Assembly (NCBI RefSeq): GCF_009707465.1
Contig: NZ_CP046120.1
Coordinates: forward strand, 2,137,501 to 2,201,500
DNA length: 64,000 nt
Source: Novosphingobium sp. Gsoil 351
GTDB lineage: Bacteria; Pseudomonadota; Alphaproteobacteria; Sphingomonadales; Sphingomonadaceae
Direction of reading: 5' to 3'
Shown: one piece after another, positions 34,070-43,107 of the stretch
Layout: each line of letters starts with the position of its first letter
Numbering within the stretch: position 1 is the first letter of the stretch
Notes under the pieces: generated by a model
Databases searched by the model: none
What the model saw: only the letters and a program-made list of their open reading frames with translations
Told to the model about the DNA's origin: nothing
Program-made: the position numbers and the translations under genes

Positions 34070-34230
34070 CGCGGTACTTTCCGGCTCGCGCCTCAACGAC
34101 CTCTTCAGCAGAGGTATGAAGAATTACGGTTAACGAAAGCTTGCGCAAGTCCGGTCGTGGCGATGTCCGGCATGGCGAGCATTGAGGATGAAACGAAGAT
34201 ATGGGAAGACCGCACCACGTTGCAAAGGGC

Positions 34231-34258
34231 GGCCCGCCAGATCACGGCGTGGCGGGCC
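34231..34258 (-). terminator. Hairpin over the DUF1192 stop codon, possible terminator
   Basis: GGCCCGCCA and TGGCGGGCC form a perfect 9-bp stem, with the DUF1192 stop codon in the loop. On the minus strand it is followed by GCCCTTTGC, a weak T tract, so termination is only possible, not certain. Confidence 0.4.
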
Positions 34259-34448
34259 TGGCGAACAGCGCATCGGCCGCTACGCGATGCGCCTTGGCCT
34301 TGTCGCGGTGGGCGACGATCCGCACCACCTCGGCCTCGCACAGTTGAATTCGCTCGTTGAGTTCATCGACCGAATAGCTGTCGAGCGCTTCGCCCGCCAG
34401 CTTGCTCGCGGCATCGCCTCGGGGACGGGGCAGGTCGTCGGGATCCAT
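34242..34448 (-). CDS. DUF1192 small protein
   Basis: The 68-residue cytoplasmic protein has the DUF1192 core (LDSYSVDELNERIQLCEAEVVRI) in one probable coiled-coil helix. Function is unknown. It is divergently transcribed from the quinone oxidoreductase gene with 95 bp between them. An ATG further upstream at 34487 would add residues absent from the family, so 34448 was chosen. Confidence 0.85.
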   Translation of the reverse strand: MDPDDLPRPRGDAASKLAGEALDSYSVDELNERIQLCEAEVVRIVAHRDKAKAHRVAADALFARPATP

Positions 34449-34543
34449 TGCGATGCAGCATCCCCCCCTAACCCCGCTTGCTGTCAACCGGGCGCGGGGC
34501 TAGGCAGCGGCGACTGTGGCATCCAGGGCACAGGGGGGATGAA

Positions 34544-35542
34544 ATGGCCGAGGTTCCCGCGACCATGACTGCGATCGGGTTTGCCGAACCCGGCCCCCCA
34601 GAGGTGCTGCGGCCCGAAACGATCGATGTGCCGATCCCTGGTCCCGACCAAGTGCTGATCCGCGTGGCTTATGCCGGGGTCAACCGCCCAGACGTGATCC
34701 AGCGCCAGGGCTTCTATCCCGCCCCTCCCGGAGCTTCGCCGATCCCTGGGTTGGAAATCGCCGGCCAGATCGTCTCGGCAGGGCCGGGGGTGGTCATGCC
34801 GATGGTCGGAACCCAAGTCTGCGCACTGGTGTCGGGCGGGGGCTACGCCGAATACTGCCTGGCCCATGCCGGGCATTGCCTGCCGGTTCTGGAAGGCATG
34901 CCGCTGGACCAGGCCGCGGCGCTCCCCGAAACGCTGTTCACCGTCTGGCACAACGTGTTCGAGCGCGGCTTTGCCCGCGATGGCGAAACGGTCCTCGTTC
35001 ACGGCGGGACCAGCGGGATCGGCTCGATGGCGATCATGCTCGGCCGCGCGTTCGGGCTGACCGTGCTGGTAACCTGTGGCGGCCCGGACAAGTGCGCCGC
35101 CGCGCGAGAGATCGGCGCGGCGCTGGCGATCGACTACAAGGCTGAGGATTTCGTCGAGGCGGTCAAGGGCTTCACCAAGGGCAAGGGGGTCGACCTGGTG
35201 CTCGACATGGTCGCGGGCGAATACGTGGCCCGCAACCTCAAGTGCCTGGCCGACGACGGCCGCCACGTGACCATCGCGGTTCAGGGTGGGGTTCGGGCTG
35301 AGCTCAACATGGCTGACATCATGCGCCGGCGCCTGATGCTCACCGGCTCGACGCTGCGCCCGCGCCCCGATGCGTTCAAGGCGGCGCTGACGAACGAAAT
35401 CCTCGAACACGCCTGGCCGCTGATCGCCGACGGCACGATCCGCCCGGTGATGGACCAGACGTTCGCGCTGGCCGACGCGGCCCAGGCGCATGCGCGGATG
35501 GAAGCGGGCGAGCATATCGGGAAAATCGTACTGAAGGTGTGA
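34544..35542 (+). CDS. NAD(P)H-quinone oxidoreductase, zinc-independent (QOR/PIG3 family)
   Basis: The 332-residue medium-chain dehydrogenase/reductase lacks the zinc ligands. It shows AGVNRPDVIQRQGFYP, PGLEIAGQIV, the NADPH loop VLVHGGTSGIGSMA and the C-terminal MRRRLMLTGSTLRPR characteristic of the PIG3-type quinone reductases. It likely detoxifies quinones or alkenals. The ATG at 34544 was chosen; GGGGGGA lies just upstream. The GST gene starts 1 bp after its stop, so the two form an operon. Confidence 0.9.
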   Translation: MAEVPATMTAIGFAEPGPPEVLRPETIDVPIPGPDQVLIRVAYAGVNRPDVIQRQGFYPAPPGASPIPGLEIAGQIVSAGPGVVMPMVGTQVCALVSGGGYAEYCLAHAGHCLPVLEGMPLDQAAALPETLFTVWHNVFERGFARDGETVLVHGGTSGIGSMAIMLGRAFGLTVLVTCGGPDKCAAAREIGAALAIDYKAEDFVEAVKGFTKGKGVDLVLDMVAGEYVARNLKCLADDGRHVTIAVQGGVRAELNMADIMRRRLMLTGSTLRPRPDAFKAALTNEILEHAWPLIADGTIRPVMDQTFALADAAQAHARMEAGEHIGKIVLKV

Positions 35543-35543
35543 G

Positions 35544-36161
35544 ATGAGCGACCTGATCCTTCACCAGGACCCGCGCAGCGGCAATTGCTACAAGATCGCG
35601 CTGACCGCGGCGCTGCTCGGCATTCCGCTGACGATCCGCGACTACGACATCATGAAGGGGGAAACGCGGACACCCGATTTTCTCGCCGACGTGAACGGCA
35701 ACGGGCGAATTCCGGTGCTCCAGATCGGCGACAAGTTCCTGCCCGAAAGCAACGCCGCGTGCTGGTATCTGGCCCAGGGCTCGCCGCTCGTCCCGGACGA
35801 CCGCTTCCAGCAGGCCGATGTGCTGCGCTGGATGTTCTTCGAACAGTACAATCACGAACCCAACGTCGCCACGCTGCGCTTCTGGTTGCGCTTCATCGGC
35901 CAGGACAAGCTGAGCGACGCGCAGCAGGCGCAGATTCCGGCCAAGCGCGCCGCGGGCGATGCCGCGCTCAAGCTGATGGACGGGCATCTGGCACGAAACG
36001 ACTGGTTCGTCGGCGAGGGCGCGACTTTGGCGGACATCGCGTTGTTCGCCTACACGCACGTCTGCGAGCAGGGCAGCTTCGCGCTCGACGATTATCCCGC
36101 CGTGCGCCGCTGGCTGGCGCGGATGGCTGCGCAGCCCGGTTTCGTGGCGATGGAGCAATAG
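35544..36161 (+). CDS. Glutathione S-transferase family protein
   Basis: The 205-residue GST has the N-terminal thioredoxin-fold domain (HQDPRSGNCYKIALTAALLG; NGRIPVLQIGDKFLPESNAA with the cis-proline and ES glutathione contacts) and the C-terminal helical domain (DWFVGEGATLADIALFAY). A serine in SGNCYK is a plausible activating residue. The substrate cannot be told. It follows the quinone reductase with one base between, and a strong terminator closes the unit. Confidence 0.9.
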   Translation: MSDLILHQDPRSGNCYKIALTAALLGIPLTIRDYDIMKGETRTPDFLADVNGNGRIPVLQIGDKFLPESNAACWYLAQGSPLVPDDRFQQADVLRWMFFEQYNHEPNVATLRFWLRFIGQDKLSDAQQAQIPAKRAAGDAALKLMDGHLARNDWFVGEGATLADIALFAYTHVCEQGSFALDDYPAVRRWLARMAAQPGFVAMEQ

Positions 36162-36211
36162 CGCGCAAACGCTTGCCCAGAAGCGACGCTTGGCCTACAT
36201 CGCGCCCCGAC

Positions 36212-36246
36212 GGCCGCTCCGGAAAGGGGCGGCCACATCTGTTTTT
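36212..36246 (+). terminator. Rho-independent terminator after the GST gene
   Basis: GGCCGCTCC and GGGGCGGCC pair as a 9-bp stem with one G-T wobble around a GGAAA loop, followed by a TTTTT run at 36242-36246. It separates the qor-GST operon from trcR. Confidence 0.8.
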
Positions 36247-36295
36247 GGCGTGCCCGCCACCTATCTTTTTGGCCTACCCGTACGGGAGAATTTAC

Positions 36296-36997
36296 GTGAC
36301 CCAGGTTACCCCGCTGATGCCCCACGCGACGGCATCGTGGCTCGTCGACAGCACCGGCCTGACCTTTGAGCAGATCGCCGAATTCTGTGGGCTGCACATT
36401 CTCGAGGTCCAGGCCATGGCCGACGATCTGGCCGGCGCCAAGTACACCGGGCGCGATCCGGTCCACTCCGGCGAACTGACCAACGAGGAGATCGAACGCG
36501 GTCAGGCCGATCCCGATTATCGCCTGAAGATGCAGAAGGCGCCGGTCCAGGTCACCCGCACCAAGGGTCCGCGCTATACCCCGGTGTCGAAGCGTCAGGA
36601 CAAGCCCGACGGCATCGCCTGGATCATCCGCAACCATCCCGAGATTTCGGACGCCCAAATCGGCAAGCTGATCGGCACCACCCGCAACACCATTTCGGCG
36701 ATCCGCGAGCGGAGCCACTGGAACATCTCGAACATCAACGCCAAGGACCCCGTCACCCTGGGCCTGTGCTCGCAGCGCGAGCTCGACGGCATCGTTGCCA
36801 AGGCCGCCAAGAAGGCTGGCATCGCCGAGGACGATGCCGCCCGCGACGCCCGCCTCGGCGACGATCGCGAGGCGTTGATCGAGGAGCTGCGCGCCGAGCG
36901 TGATGCCAACGCCAAGGTCGCGGCCGAGGCGGCGCACGAGGCCGAGGCCGCCGCCTGGCTCGAAGCCCGTCGCGCCGAGGGGGTCAGCGACAGCTGA
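36296..36997 (+). CDS. trcR: Cell-cycle transcriptional regulator TrcR (DUF1013)
   Basis: This alphaproteobacterial-specific regulator has a DUF1013 core: MPHATASWLVDSTGLTFEQ onward, AEFCGLHILEVQ, a helix-turn-helix at AQIGKLIGTTRNTISAIRERSHW, and a charged coiled-coil tail. The product is 233 residues if started at the GTG at 36296, which is preceded by GGGAGAA at good distance and gives the family-like VTQVTPLMP opening. An ATG start at 36317 would be seven codons shorter. It is transcribed alone. Confidence 0.9.
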   Translation: MTQVTPLMPHATASWLVDSTGLTFEQIAEFCGLHILEVQAMADDLAGAKYTGRDPVHSGELTNEEIERGQADPDYRLKMQKAPVQVTRTKGPRYTPVSKRQDKPDGIAWIIRNHPEISDAQIGKLIGTTRNTISAIRERSHWNISNINAKDPVTLGLCSQRELDGIVAKAAKKAGIAEDDAARDARLGDDREALIEELRAERDANAKVAAEAAHEAEAAAWLEARRAEGVSDS

Positions 36998-37210
36998 GCT
37001 CGCTGCTTCGCGCGGCGGTAAACTCCCGCGGCGGTTGGGGTTGCCTACGCAGTTCCTCTGCTGGACTTCCTTAACCAGCGTCCGCTATCCAGTCGTCAAA
37101 TAGTCCCATGACGGGTCGCAGTGGCGCGACCGCGGCAAACCGCGGCGCGTGAACAAGCTTGGCGAGGCGGGGGTCCGGGGGGGCCGTTTCGCGCGCGGGC
37201 AAAGGGAACA

Positions 37211-38923
37211 ATGGACGCAGACCCCTCCGGGTCCGCTCCGGTCTCTGCGAGTGCGGAGTCGGTGCGTGACGGCTTGGCGCGATATGCCGCGCGGGGGCTG
37301 GCGTACGCTCCGCTCAGCCTTCCCGACATGTTCTTCGCCAGCGCCGCTGCCGAGCCTGCGGCAGCGCTAGTCGACTTTCTAGGCAGACGCTTCAGCTACG
37401 CCCAGATCGCCGCCCAAGCGCGCGCGCTCGCGGCAGGGCTGCAGGTGCGGGGGATCGGCAAGGGTGACCGGGTCGGACTGTTCCTGCCCAACATCCCGCT
37501 GTATCTCTCGGCCTATTATGGCGTGCTGGCGACCGGGGCGAGCGTGGTCAACTACCCGCCGGTGTGGAACGCTGCGCAGCTTGCGCGCGCATTGGCGGAA
37601 ACCACGCCGAAGCTGGTGATCACCGTCGATGTTCGGGCGCTGCTCGACGAGGTGACGGCCGCGCGGAGCGCGGCACCGTTCCCCGAGCTGGCGGTCGGGC
37701 GGCTGGCCGCCATGCTGCCTCCGCTCAAAGCCTCAATGCTGGCGCTTTCGGGCCGTGGCGGACAAATCCGCGGACCCAGGACGATCCCGCTCGCGCAACT
37801 GCTTGCCGCGGAAGAGCCGCAACCGGTTGCGATCGATCCGCTGCACGATCTTGCCGTGATCCAGTATTCCAGCGGAACCACAACCGGATTGCCACGCGCG
37901 GTGCGGCTGAGCCACCAGAACCTGACTGCGAACGCCCGTCAGCTCGAGGCGATCGATCCCTGGCACGGCGGCCATGCGACGATGATCGGCGTGCTCCCCC
38001 TGGCCACGACGTTCGGTAATTCGGCGGTGCTCAACCGGACCGTGTTCGATCGCGGCTGCATCGCGCTGCTTCCCCGGTTCGTCCCGCGCGAGGTCCTGCA
38101 CACGATCAAACGCACCCGGGCCGGCGCGATGCCCGGCATCCCCACGATGTTTCAGGCTTTGCTCGACGATCCCGGGCTGGCCAAGGCCGATCTCACATCG
38201 CTGCGGGTATGCATTTCCGGGGGAGCGCCGCTGTCCGCTCCGCTCAAGCGCAAGTTCGAAGCCGCCTCGGGCGCGACCGTGGTCGAAGGCTATGGCCTGA
38301 CCGAGGCTGCGGGGGTGGTTGCGGTCAATCCACTCGACTCCGCCCAGCGGCCGGGGTCGGCCGGCAAGGCCCTGCCCGGCACGCGCTGGACCCTGCTCGA
38401 TCGCGCCGACCCGTCGCGTCCGGCGCCGGCGGGAGAGCCCGGCGAACTCGCCGTGGCCGGGCCGCAGGTCATGCTCGGCTACTGGAACGATCCCGCCGCG
38501 CAGGCCGAGGTGTTCAGCGGCGACTGGCTGCGCACCGGCGATTACGCGACGGCCGACGCCGATGGCTATCTGACCATAATAGATCGCCTGTCCGACGCCA
38601 TCGCCAGCGCCGGAACGACGATCTTCCCCAGCCGCATCGAAGAAGTCCTCCTCACCCACGAACTGGTCCGCGAAGCGGTGGTGATCGGCATTCCCGACGC
38701 GTTTCGCGGGGAAAGCCCGAAGGCGTTCGTCACGCTATCAGGCGAAAGCTTCGAAACCGGCGAATCGCTGCGCAACTGGCTCAACGGACGTTTGCCCGCG
38801 AACAAGCGGGTGCTCGCAGTGGAAGTGCGCAGCAGCCTGCCCCGGGTTCCGGTGGGCAAACTCGATCGCACGGCGTTACGGCTGGAAGAGGCTGAGCGCG
38901 CCCGGGCGTTCAAGGCCCGATGA
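37211..38923 (+). CDS. AMP-dependent acyl-CoA synthetase/ligase (long-chain fatty-acid type)
   Basis: The enzyme activates a carboxylic acid to its CoA thioester via an acyl-adenylate. The 570-residue protein has the P-loop-like IQYSSGTTTGLPRAV, the YGLTEAAGV motif, GDYATADADGYLTIIDR and the C-terminal catalytic lysine in RVPVGKLDRTA. The substrate is not determinable; a fatty or aromatic acid is likely. ATG at 37211 was chosen because it follows AAAGGGAAC and gives normal length. It converges with the bactofilin gene. Confidence 0.9.
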   Translation: MDADPSGSAPVSASAESVRDGLARYAARGLAYAPLSLPDMFFASAAAEPAAALVDFLGRRFSYAQIAAQARALAAGLQVRGIGKGDRVGLFLPNIPLYLSAYYGVLATGASVVNYPPVWNAAQLARALAETTPKLVITVDVRALLDEVTAARSAAPFPELAVGRLAAMLPPLKASMLALSGRGGQIRGPRTIPLAQLLAAEEPQPVAIDPLHDLAVIQYSSGTTTGLPRAVRLSHQNLTANARQLEAIDPWHGGHATMIGVLPLATTFGNSAVLNRTVFDRGCIALLPRFVPREVLHTIKRTRAGAMPGIPTMFQALLDDPGLAKADLTSLRVCISGGAPLSAPLKRKFEAASGATVVEGYGLTEAAGVVAVNPLDSAQRPGSAGKALPGTRWTLLDRADPSRPAPAGEPGELAVAGPQVMLGYWNDPAAQAEVFSGDWLRTGDYATADADGYLTIIDRLSDAIASAGTTIFPSRIEEVLLTHELVREAVVIGIPDAFRGESPKAFVTLSGESFETGESLRNWLNGRLPANKRVLAVEVRSSLPRVPVGKLDRTALRLEEAERARAFKAR

Positions 38924-38936
38924 CGCGATCAAGAAT

Positions 38937-39377
38937 TTAGTTCACCAGGCTGATCAGCACGCCTTCGTCGCTGCTCTCGGCATTTCGGGCCGAATGGTGC
39001 GCAAATCGTCCGTCGACCTCGGCGCCCTGTTCGATGGTCAGCGCGTCGTAGCTGACGTCGCCGAGGATCCGCGCCGATTTCAGGATCGTCAGGTGGCCCG
39101 CGTCGATCGAGCCGCGCACGGTTCCGGCCAGCCTCGCCGATTGTGCGCAGATCGCGCCGGTGATCTCGCTGCCCTCGCCCTGGACCAACGTCTGGCAGAC
39201 GATGTCGCCCTCGATTCGGCCATCGACGTGGAGATCGGCGCTGGCCGTGACATCGCCGGTGATGGCGATGTCGGGTCCGAACACTGAAAAGGTCGAGCCT
39301 GACCCCGAATTCCGCCCCCCGGCCACCAATTCAGCTCCGTGAGGCCAAGGCGCGGCCTCCTGCTTTCGCGAAAACAT
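38937..39377 (-). CDS. Bactofilin, polymer-forming cytoskeletal protein
   Basis: The 146-residue protein is a bactofilin (DUF583): a short unstructured N-terminus and a right-handed beta-helix with regular hydrophobic/glycine turns (ITGDVTASADLHVDGRIEGD, ITGAICAQSARLAGTVRGS, ILGDVSYDALTIEQGAEVDG). Bactofilins self-assemble without nucleotides and position cell-wall enzymes. The ATG at 39377 lies 47 bp inside the upstream M23 peptidase gene, and the overlap suggests fixed co-expression. Confidence 0.92.
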   Translation of the reverse strand: MFSRKQEAAPWPHGAELVAGGRNSGSGSTFSVFGPDIAITGDVTASADLHVDGRIEGDIVCQTLVQGEGSEITGAICAQSARLAGTVRGSIDAGHLTILKSARILGDVSYDALTIEQGAEVDGRFAHHSARNAESSDEGVLISLVN

Positions 39378-40482
39378 TCTGGTTCCCCTCCAAGAATGGG
39401 CGCGGATTGACCGCCTGATCGTTGATCCGTACTTCGAAATGGAGGTGCGGCCCCGTCGAACGCCCGCTGCTGCCGATCGCCCCGATGGTGTCGCCGGCGC
39501 CGACCACTTGGCCGATACGCGCACGGAATGCGGACATGTGGGCATAGCGCGTCACCACGCCGTTGCCGTGGGTGATTTCGAGGCAGTTGCCATAGCCTTG
39601 GCGAATGCCGGCGAAGCTGACGGTGCCCTTGGCGGCGGCATAGATCGGCGCGCCGATCGGGCCGCGAAAGTCGAGCCCGGCGTGAAACGCGGGGGCGTCG
39701 GTGAACGGATCGCGGCGATAGCCGAAGCCGGAGGAGATGTATTCGAGGCTGGCGGGCAGATTGTGCGGCACCGCGGCCAGGCCGTCTTGCAGCGCGCCCA
39801 TTCGCGCCAGGCTGAGCCCGAGTCGCTGGAACCGCGTATCGAGATCGTTGGCGGCGCCGAGCAGCGGGCCGCCCTGCGCGCTGCGGTCGTTCATCTTCGC
39901 CAGCATCAGGCGCGGGTTGAGCCCGAGGCGACGGATCGACGCCTCGGCGCCCGCCGCGCGGCTGTCGGCGAGGCGAGTAAGCTGCTCGGCGAAGGCGAGT
40001 TGACGCTGTTCGATCACGGCAAGCCCGGAGGCGCTGGGAAAGGACGCGGAGATCCTGGCGGCGGGCTTGGCGGTCTCGACGGGGCGCTCGGAAGCGGTAT
40101 CGCCAGCGGCCGGCGCCGGCAGGTCGCCCAATTCGCTCTTGACCACTTGTTCGATGAACGCCTGGCGGCGCTCGAGATCGGCAGCGAGGTGATCGATGTC
40201 CTTGCGATACGCGGATACGCGGGTTTCCGCGCTGGTGACCTTGGCCTCGCGCTCGAGCAGCGCACTGCGCTGGCCGGTCGACGCAAACTGCACCGCGATA
40301 ATCGCGATCATCATCGCCAGCCAGGCGAGCACGATGATGCCGCCAATCGCTGCAGCCGCGATCTGGACGCGCGACGAAACCCTGATGAAACGCACCTGAC
40401 CCTGCGATCGCATGAAGAATTCGCGATCGGGGAACCAGGAGCGCAGACGGGTCATCCACCCGTCGCGATCCAGCGTTTGCAA
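39331..40482 (-). CDS. M23-family peptidoglycan endopeptidase, bactofilin partner
   Basis: The 383-residue protein has a short cytoplasmic N-terminus, one membrane span (about 40-63), a periplasmic coiled coil, and a C-terminal M23 zinc-peptidase domain with its metal residues in GFGYRRDPFTDAPAFHAGLDF, YAHMSAF and HLHFEVRIND. It is a DD-endopeptidase-type wall enzyme. Its pairing with a bactofilin resembles the Csd/CcmA and related cell-shape modules. A long gap of about 230 bp separates it from the divergent proA. Confidence 0.9.
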   Translation of the reverse strand: MQTLDRDGWMTRLRSWFPDREFFMRSQGQVRFIRVSSRVQIAAAAIGGIIVLAWLAMMIAIIAVQFASTGQRSALLEREAKVTSAETRVSAYRKDIDHLAADLERRQAFIEQVVKSELGDLPAPAAGDTASERPVETAKPAARISASFPSASGLAVIEQRQLAFAEQLTRLADSRAAGAEASIRRLGLNPRLMLAKMNDRSAQGGPLLGAANDLDTRFQRLGLSLARMGALQDGLAAVPHNLPASLEYISSGFGYRRDPFTDAPAFHAGLDFRGPIGAPIYAAAKGTVSFAGIRQGYGNCLEITHGNGVVTRYAHMSAFRARIGQVVGAGDTIGAIGSSGRSTGPHLHFEVRINDQAVNPRPFLEGNQNVFAKAGGRALASRS

Positions 40483-40710
40483 AGTTGCGACCCACCCTTT
40501 GTTTTGCGTCGGACGGCCACTGACACCTGTGAAAGCGCAAGTCGAATCGCCGCGGTCGGACTCGGGGCGAGCCGGGCGAGTCGCGCGACAAGACGACTCC
40601 TCGCCTACAAATTTTTAGCAAACTTCGGGAACCGTGAGGCGCAAAGAGCGTTGGCGCGCTTCTTCCCAATCCGGTGTGACAACGTCCGCGCCCGGTGGTA
40701 GCGGCGCGCT

Positions 40711-42012
40711 ATGGCCACCACTGCGATAAAGCCCGCCGAATCGGCGATTGAAGTTGCCACCGGAACCGTCGGCGAAAGCGTTCGTGCGCTGGCGCTTGCC
40801 GGGCGGCTGGCGCAGCAGCAGCTAGCGAGGCTGCCCAGCGCGGTGCGCGCCGCCGCGTTGCGCTCTGCGGCAAAAGCCTTGCACCAGGCGGCGCCCGAAA
40901 TCCTCGCTGCAAACGCCGCCGACATGGCTGCCGCCCGCGTCGCCGGGCTGTCGGCGGCTATGCTCGACCGCCTGTTGCTCGATGGCCCGCGGCTAGCCGC
41001 CATGGCCGATGCGGTTGCCGCAATCGCCGACTTGCCCGATCCGGCCGGCGAGATCATCGACCGCCGCGAGCGGCCGAACGGGCTGGTGCTCGAACGCGTG
41101 CGCATTCCGGTTGGACTGATCGGGATCGTCTATGAAAGCCGCCCCAACGTTACCGCCGATGCCGCTGCGCTGTGCGTTCGTTCGGGCAACGCGGTGCTCC
41201 TGCGCGGAGGTAGCGAGGCGGTCCGTTCGAACCGCGCGATTCATGCCGCATTCGTTTCCGGGCTGGCCACGCAAGGCGTGTCTGCCGCAGCCGTCCAATT
41301 GATCCCGACGCAGGATCGCGCCGCCGTCGGCGCGATGCTGACCGCCGCCGGGCTGATCGACATGGTTATCCCGCGTGGCGGCCGAAGCCTGGTCGAACGA
41401 GTCCAGACCGAGGCGCGCGTTCCCGTGCTCGCGCACCTCGACGGGCTTTGCGTGAGCTACATCCACGCTGCCGCCGATCCCGCCAAGGCACGGGCCATCG
41501 CGCACAACGCCAAAGTGCGCCGCACCGGCGTTTGCGGAGCGATGGAAACGCTGCTGATCGATGCGACGTTCCCCGATCCCCATGGTCTGGTCGAACCGTT
41601 GCTGGCGGACGGTTGCGAATTGCGCGGGGACGCGCGGGCGCGGGCCATCGACCCCCGCATCAAGCCCGCCACCGCCGATGATTTCGACACCGAGCACCTC
41701 GACATGATCCTCAACGTCGCGGTGGTCGACGGGCTCGACGAGGCGATGGCGCATATAGATCGGCACGGCTCGCACCACACCGACGCGATCGTCACCGAAG
41801 ATGCTGAGGCGGCCGAGCGGTTTCTGGCCGAAGTCGATTCGGCCATCGTCATGCACAACGCCTCGAGCCAGTTCGCCGATGGCGGCGAGTTTGGGATGGG
41901 CGCGGAAATCGGCATCGCCACCGGGCGGCTCCATGCGCGCGGCCCGGTCGCGCTCGAGGGCCTGACCACTTACAAGTGGCTGGTGCGCGGCACCGGCCAG
42001 ATCCGCCCCTGA
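40711..42012 (+). CDS. proA: Glutamate-5-semialdehyde dehydrogenase (gamma-glutamyl phosphate reductase)
   Basis: The enzyme performs NADPH-dependent reduction of gamma-glutamyl phosphate to glutamate semialdehyde in proline biosynthesis. The 433-residue aldehyde-dehydrogenase-fold protein shows VYESRPNVTADAAALC, IPRGGRSLVE, the catalytic cysteine in TGVCGAMETLL near residue 275, and NASSQFADGGEFGMGAEIG. It is followed by an aldo/keto reductase 24 bp later; proB is not in the window. The ATG at 40711 is well placed. Confidence 0.95.
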   Translation: MATTAIKPAESAIEVATGTVGESVRALALAGRLAQQQLARLPSAVRAAALRSAAKALHQAAPEILAANAADMAAARVAGLSAAMLDRLLLDGPRLAAMADAVAAIADLPDPAGEIIDRRERPNGLVLERVRIPVGLIGIVYESRPNVTADAAALCVRSGNAVLLRGGSEAVRSNRAIHAAFVSGLATQGVSAAAVQLIPTQDRAAVGAMLTAAGLIDMVIPRGGRSLVERVQTEARVPVLAHLDGLCVSYIHAAADPAKARAIAHNAKVRRTGVCGAMETLLIDATFPDPHGLVEPLLADGCELRGDARARAIDPRIKPATADDFDTEHLDMILNVAVVDGLDEAMAHIDRHGSHHTDAIVTEDAEAAERFLAEVDSAIVMHNASSQFADGGEFGMGAEIGIATGRLHARGPVALEGLTTYKWLVRGTGQIRP

Positions 42013-42036
42013 TTCCACGCCCGCGAAGGATACGTC

Positions 42037-43097
42037 ATGCGCACCAATCGTCTCGGCAACACCGGCCTGATGGTTTCCGAACTGTGCCTGGGGGCCATGA
42101 CCTTCGGGACCGAGGCGGGCCGGTTCGGGGCGATCGCCGGCCTCGACCAGGACGCCTCGACCGCACTGGTCAAGCAGGCGATCGACGGCGGGATCAACTT
42201 CATCGACACCGCCAACGTCTACACCACCGGCCAGTCGGAGGAGTTCGTCGGCGGGGCGCTCAAGGCGTTGGGGACAAGGCGTTCCGATGTCGTGATCGCG
42301 ACCAAGGCGATGGGCGCGATGGGGTCAGGGCCGAACGACGCCGGGGTATCCAGATACCACCTCATGCATCAGATCGACGCGAGCCTGAAGCGGCTCGGCA
42401 CCGATCACGTCGATCTCTATCAGATCCACGGCTGGGATCCGACGACCCCGATGGAAGAAGCGTTGCGCGCGCTCGATGACATGGTTCGTTCGGGCCGGGT
42501 GCGTTACATTGGGGTCAGCAACTGGGCGGCCTGGCAAATCGTCAAGGCGCTGGGCATCTCGGCGCGGCTGGGTCTGGAAAGATTCGCCTCGCTCCAGGCC
42601 TACTATACCGTCGCTGGACGCGATCTCGAGCGCGAGATCGTGCCGATGCTACGGTCGGAGGGTGTCGGGCTGATGGTCTGGAGTCCGCTGGCCGGCGGAT
42701 TCCTCTCGGGCAAATACACCCGCGGCGCCGATGACCGCAGCCAGGGCGAGGGTCGCCGCGCGGCGTTCGATTTCCCCCGGTGAACATGGATCGCGGCTAC
42801 GACCTGATCGATGCGATGAAACGGATGGCGGACAGCCGTGGGGGCAGCGCCACCGTGGCGCAGATCGCGCTGGCCTGGCTGCTCTATCAACCGGTGGTCT
42901 CGACCGTGATCGTCGGGGCCAAGCGCGCCGACCAGCTCGCCGACAACCTCGCCGCCTGCGACGTCGAATTCACCGCCGCGGAATTGGCCGAGCTCGACCA
43001 GCTCAGCCAGCTGCCGCCCGAATACCCGGGCTGGATGCTCGGTTTCCAGAGCGGCTACCGCGCAAAATTCATGGCCGAGCCACGAAAGCCCAAGTGA
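42037..43097 (+). CDS. Aldo/keto reductase, frameshifted as sequenced
   Basis: This NADPH-dependent oxidoreductase has a TIM-barrel fold. The catalytic tetrad is visible: the Asp region FIDTANVY, Tyr in NVYTTGQSE, Lys in VVIATKAMGAMG, and His in YQIHGWDPTTP. The first frame stops at 42783 after AAFDFPR. The expected remainder (RGYDLIDAMKRMADSRGGSATVAQ onward, ending at 43097) is intact in another frame. Adding one C to the CCCCC run just before 42780 restores a continuous protein of about 353 residues. Error and real mutation cannot be told apart here. Confidence 0.88.
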
Positions 43098-43107
43098 ACG
43101 CCTCCAC

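Noticed and set aside
34105..34341. Open frame of 78 codons between clpA and DUF1192
   Set aside because: No family match or ribosome-binding site, and it overlaps the DUF1192 gene in another frame.
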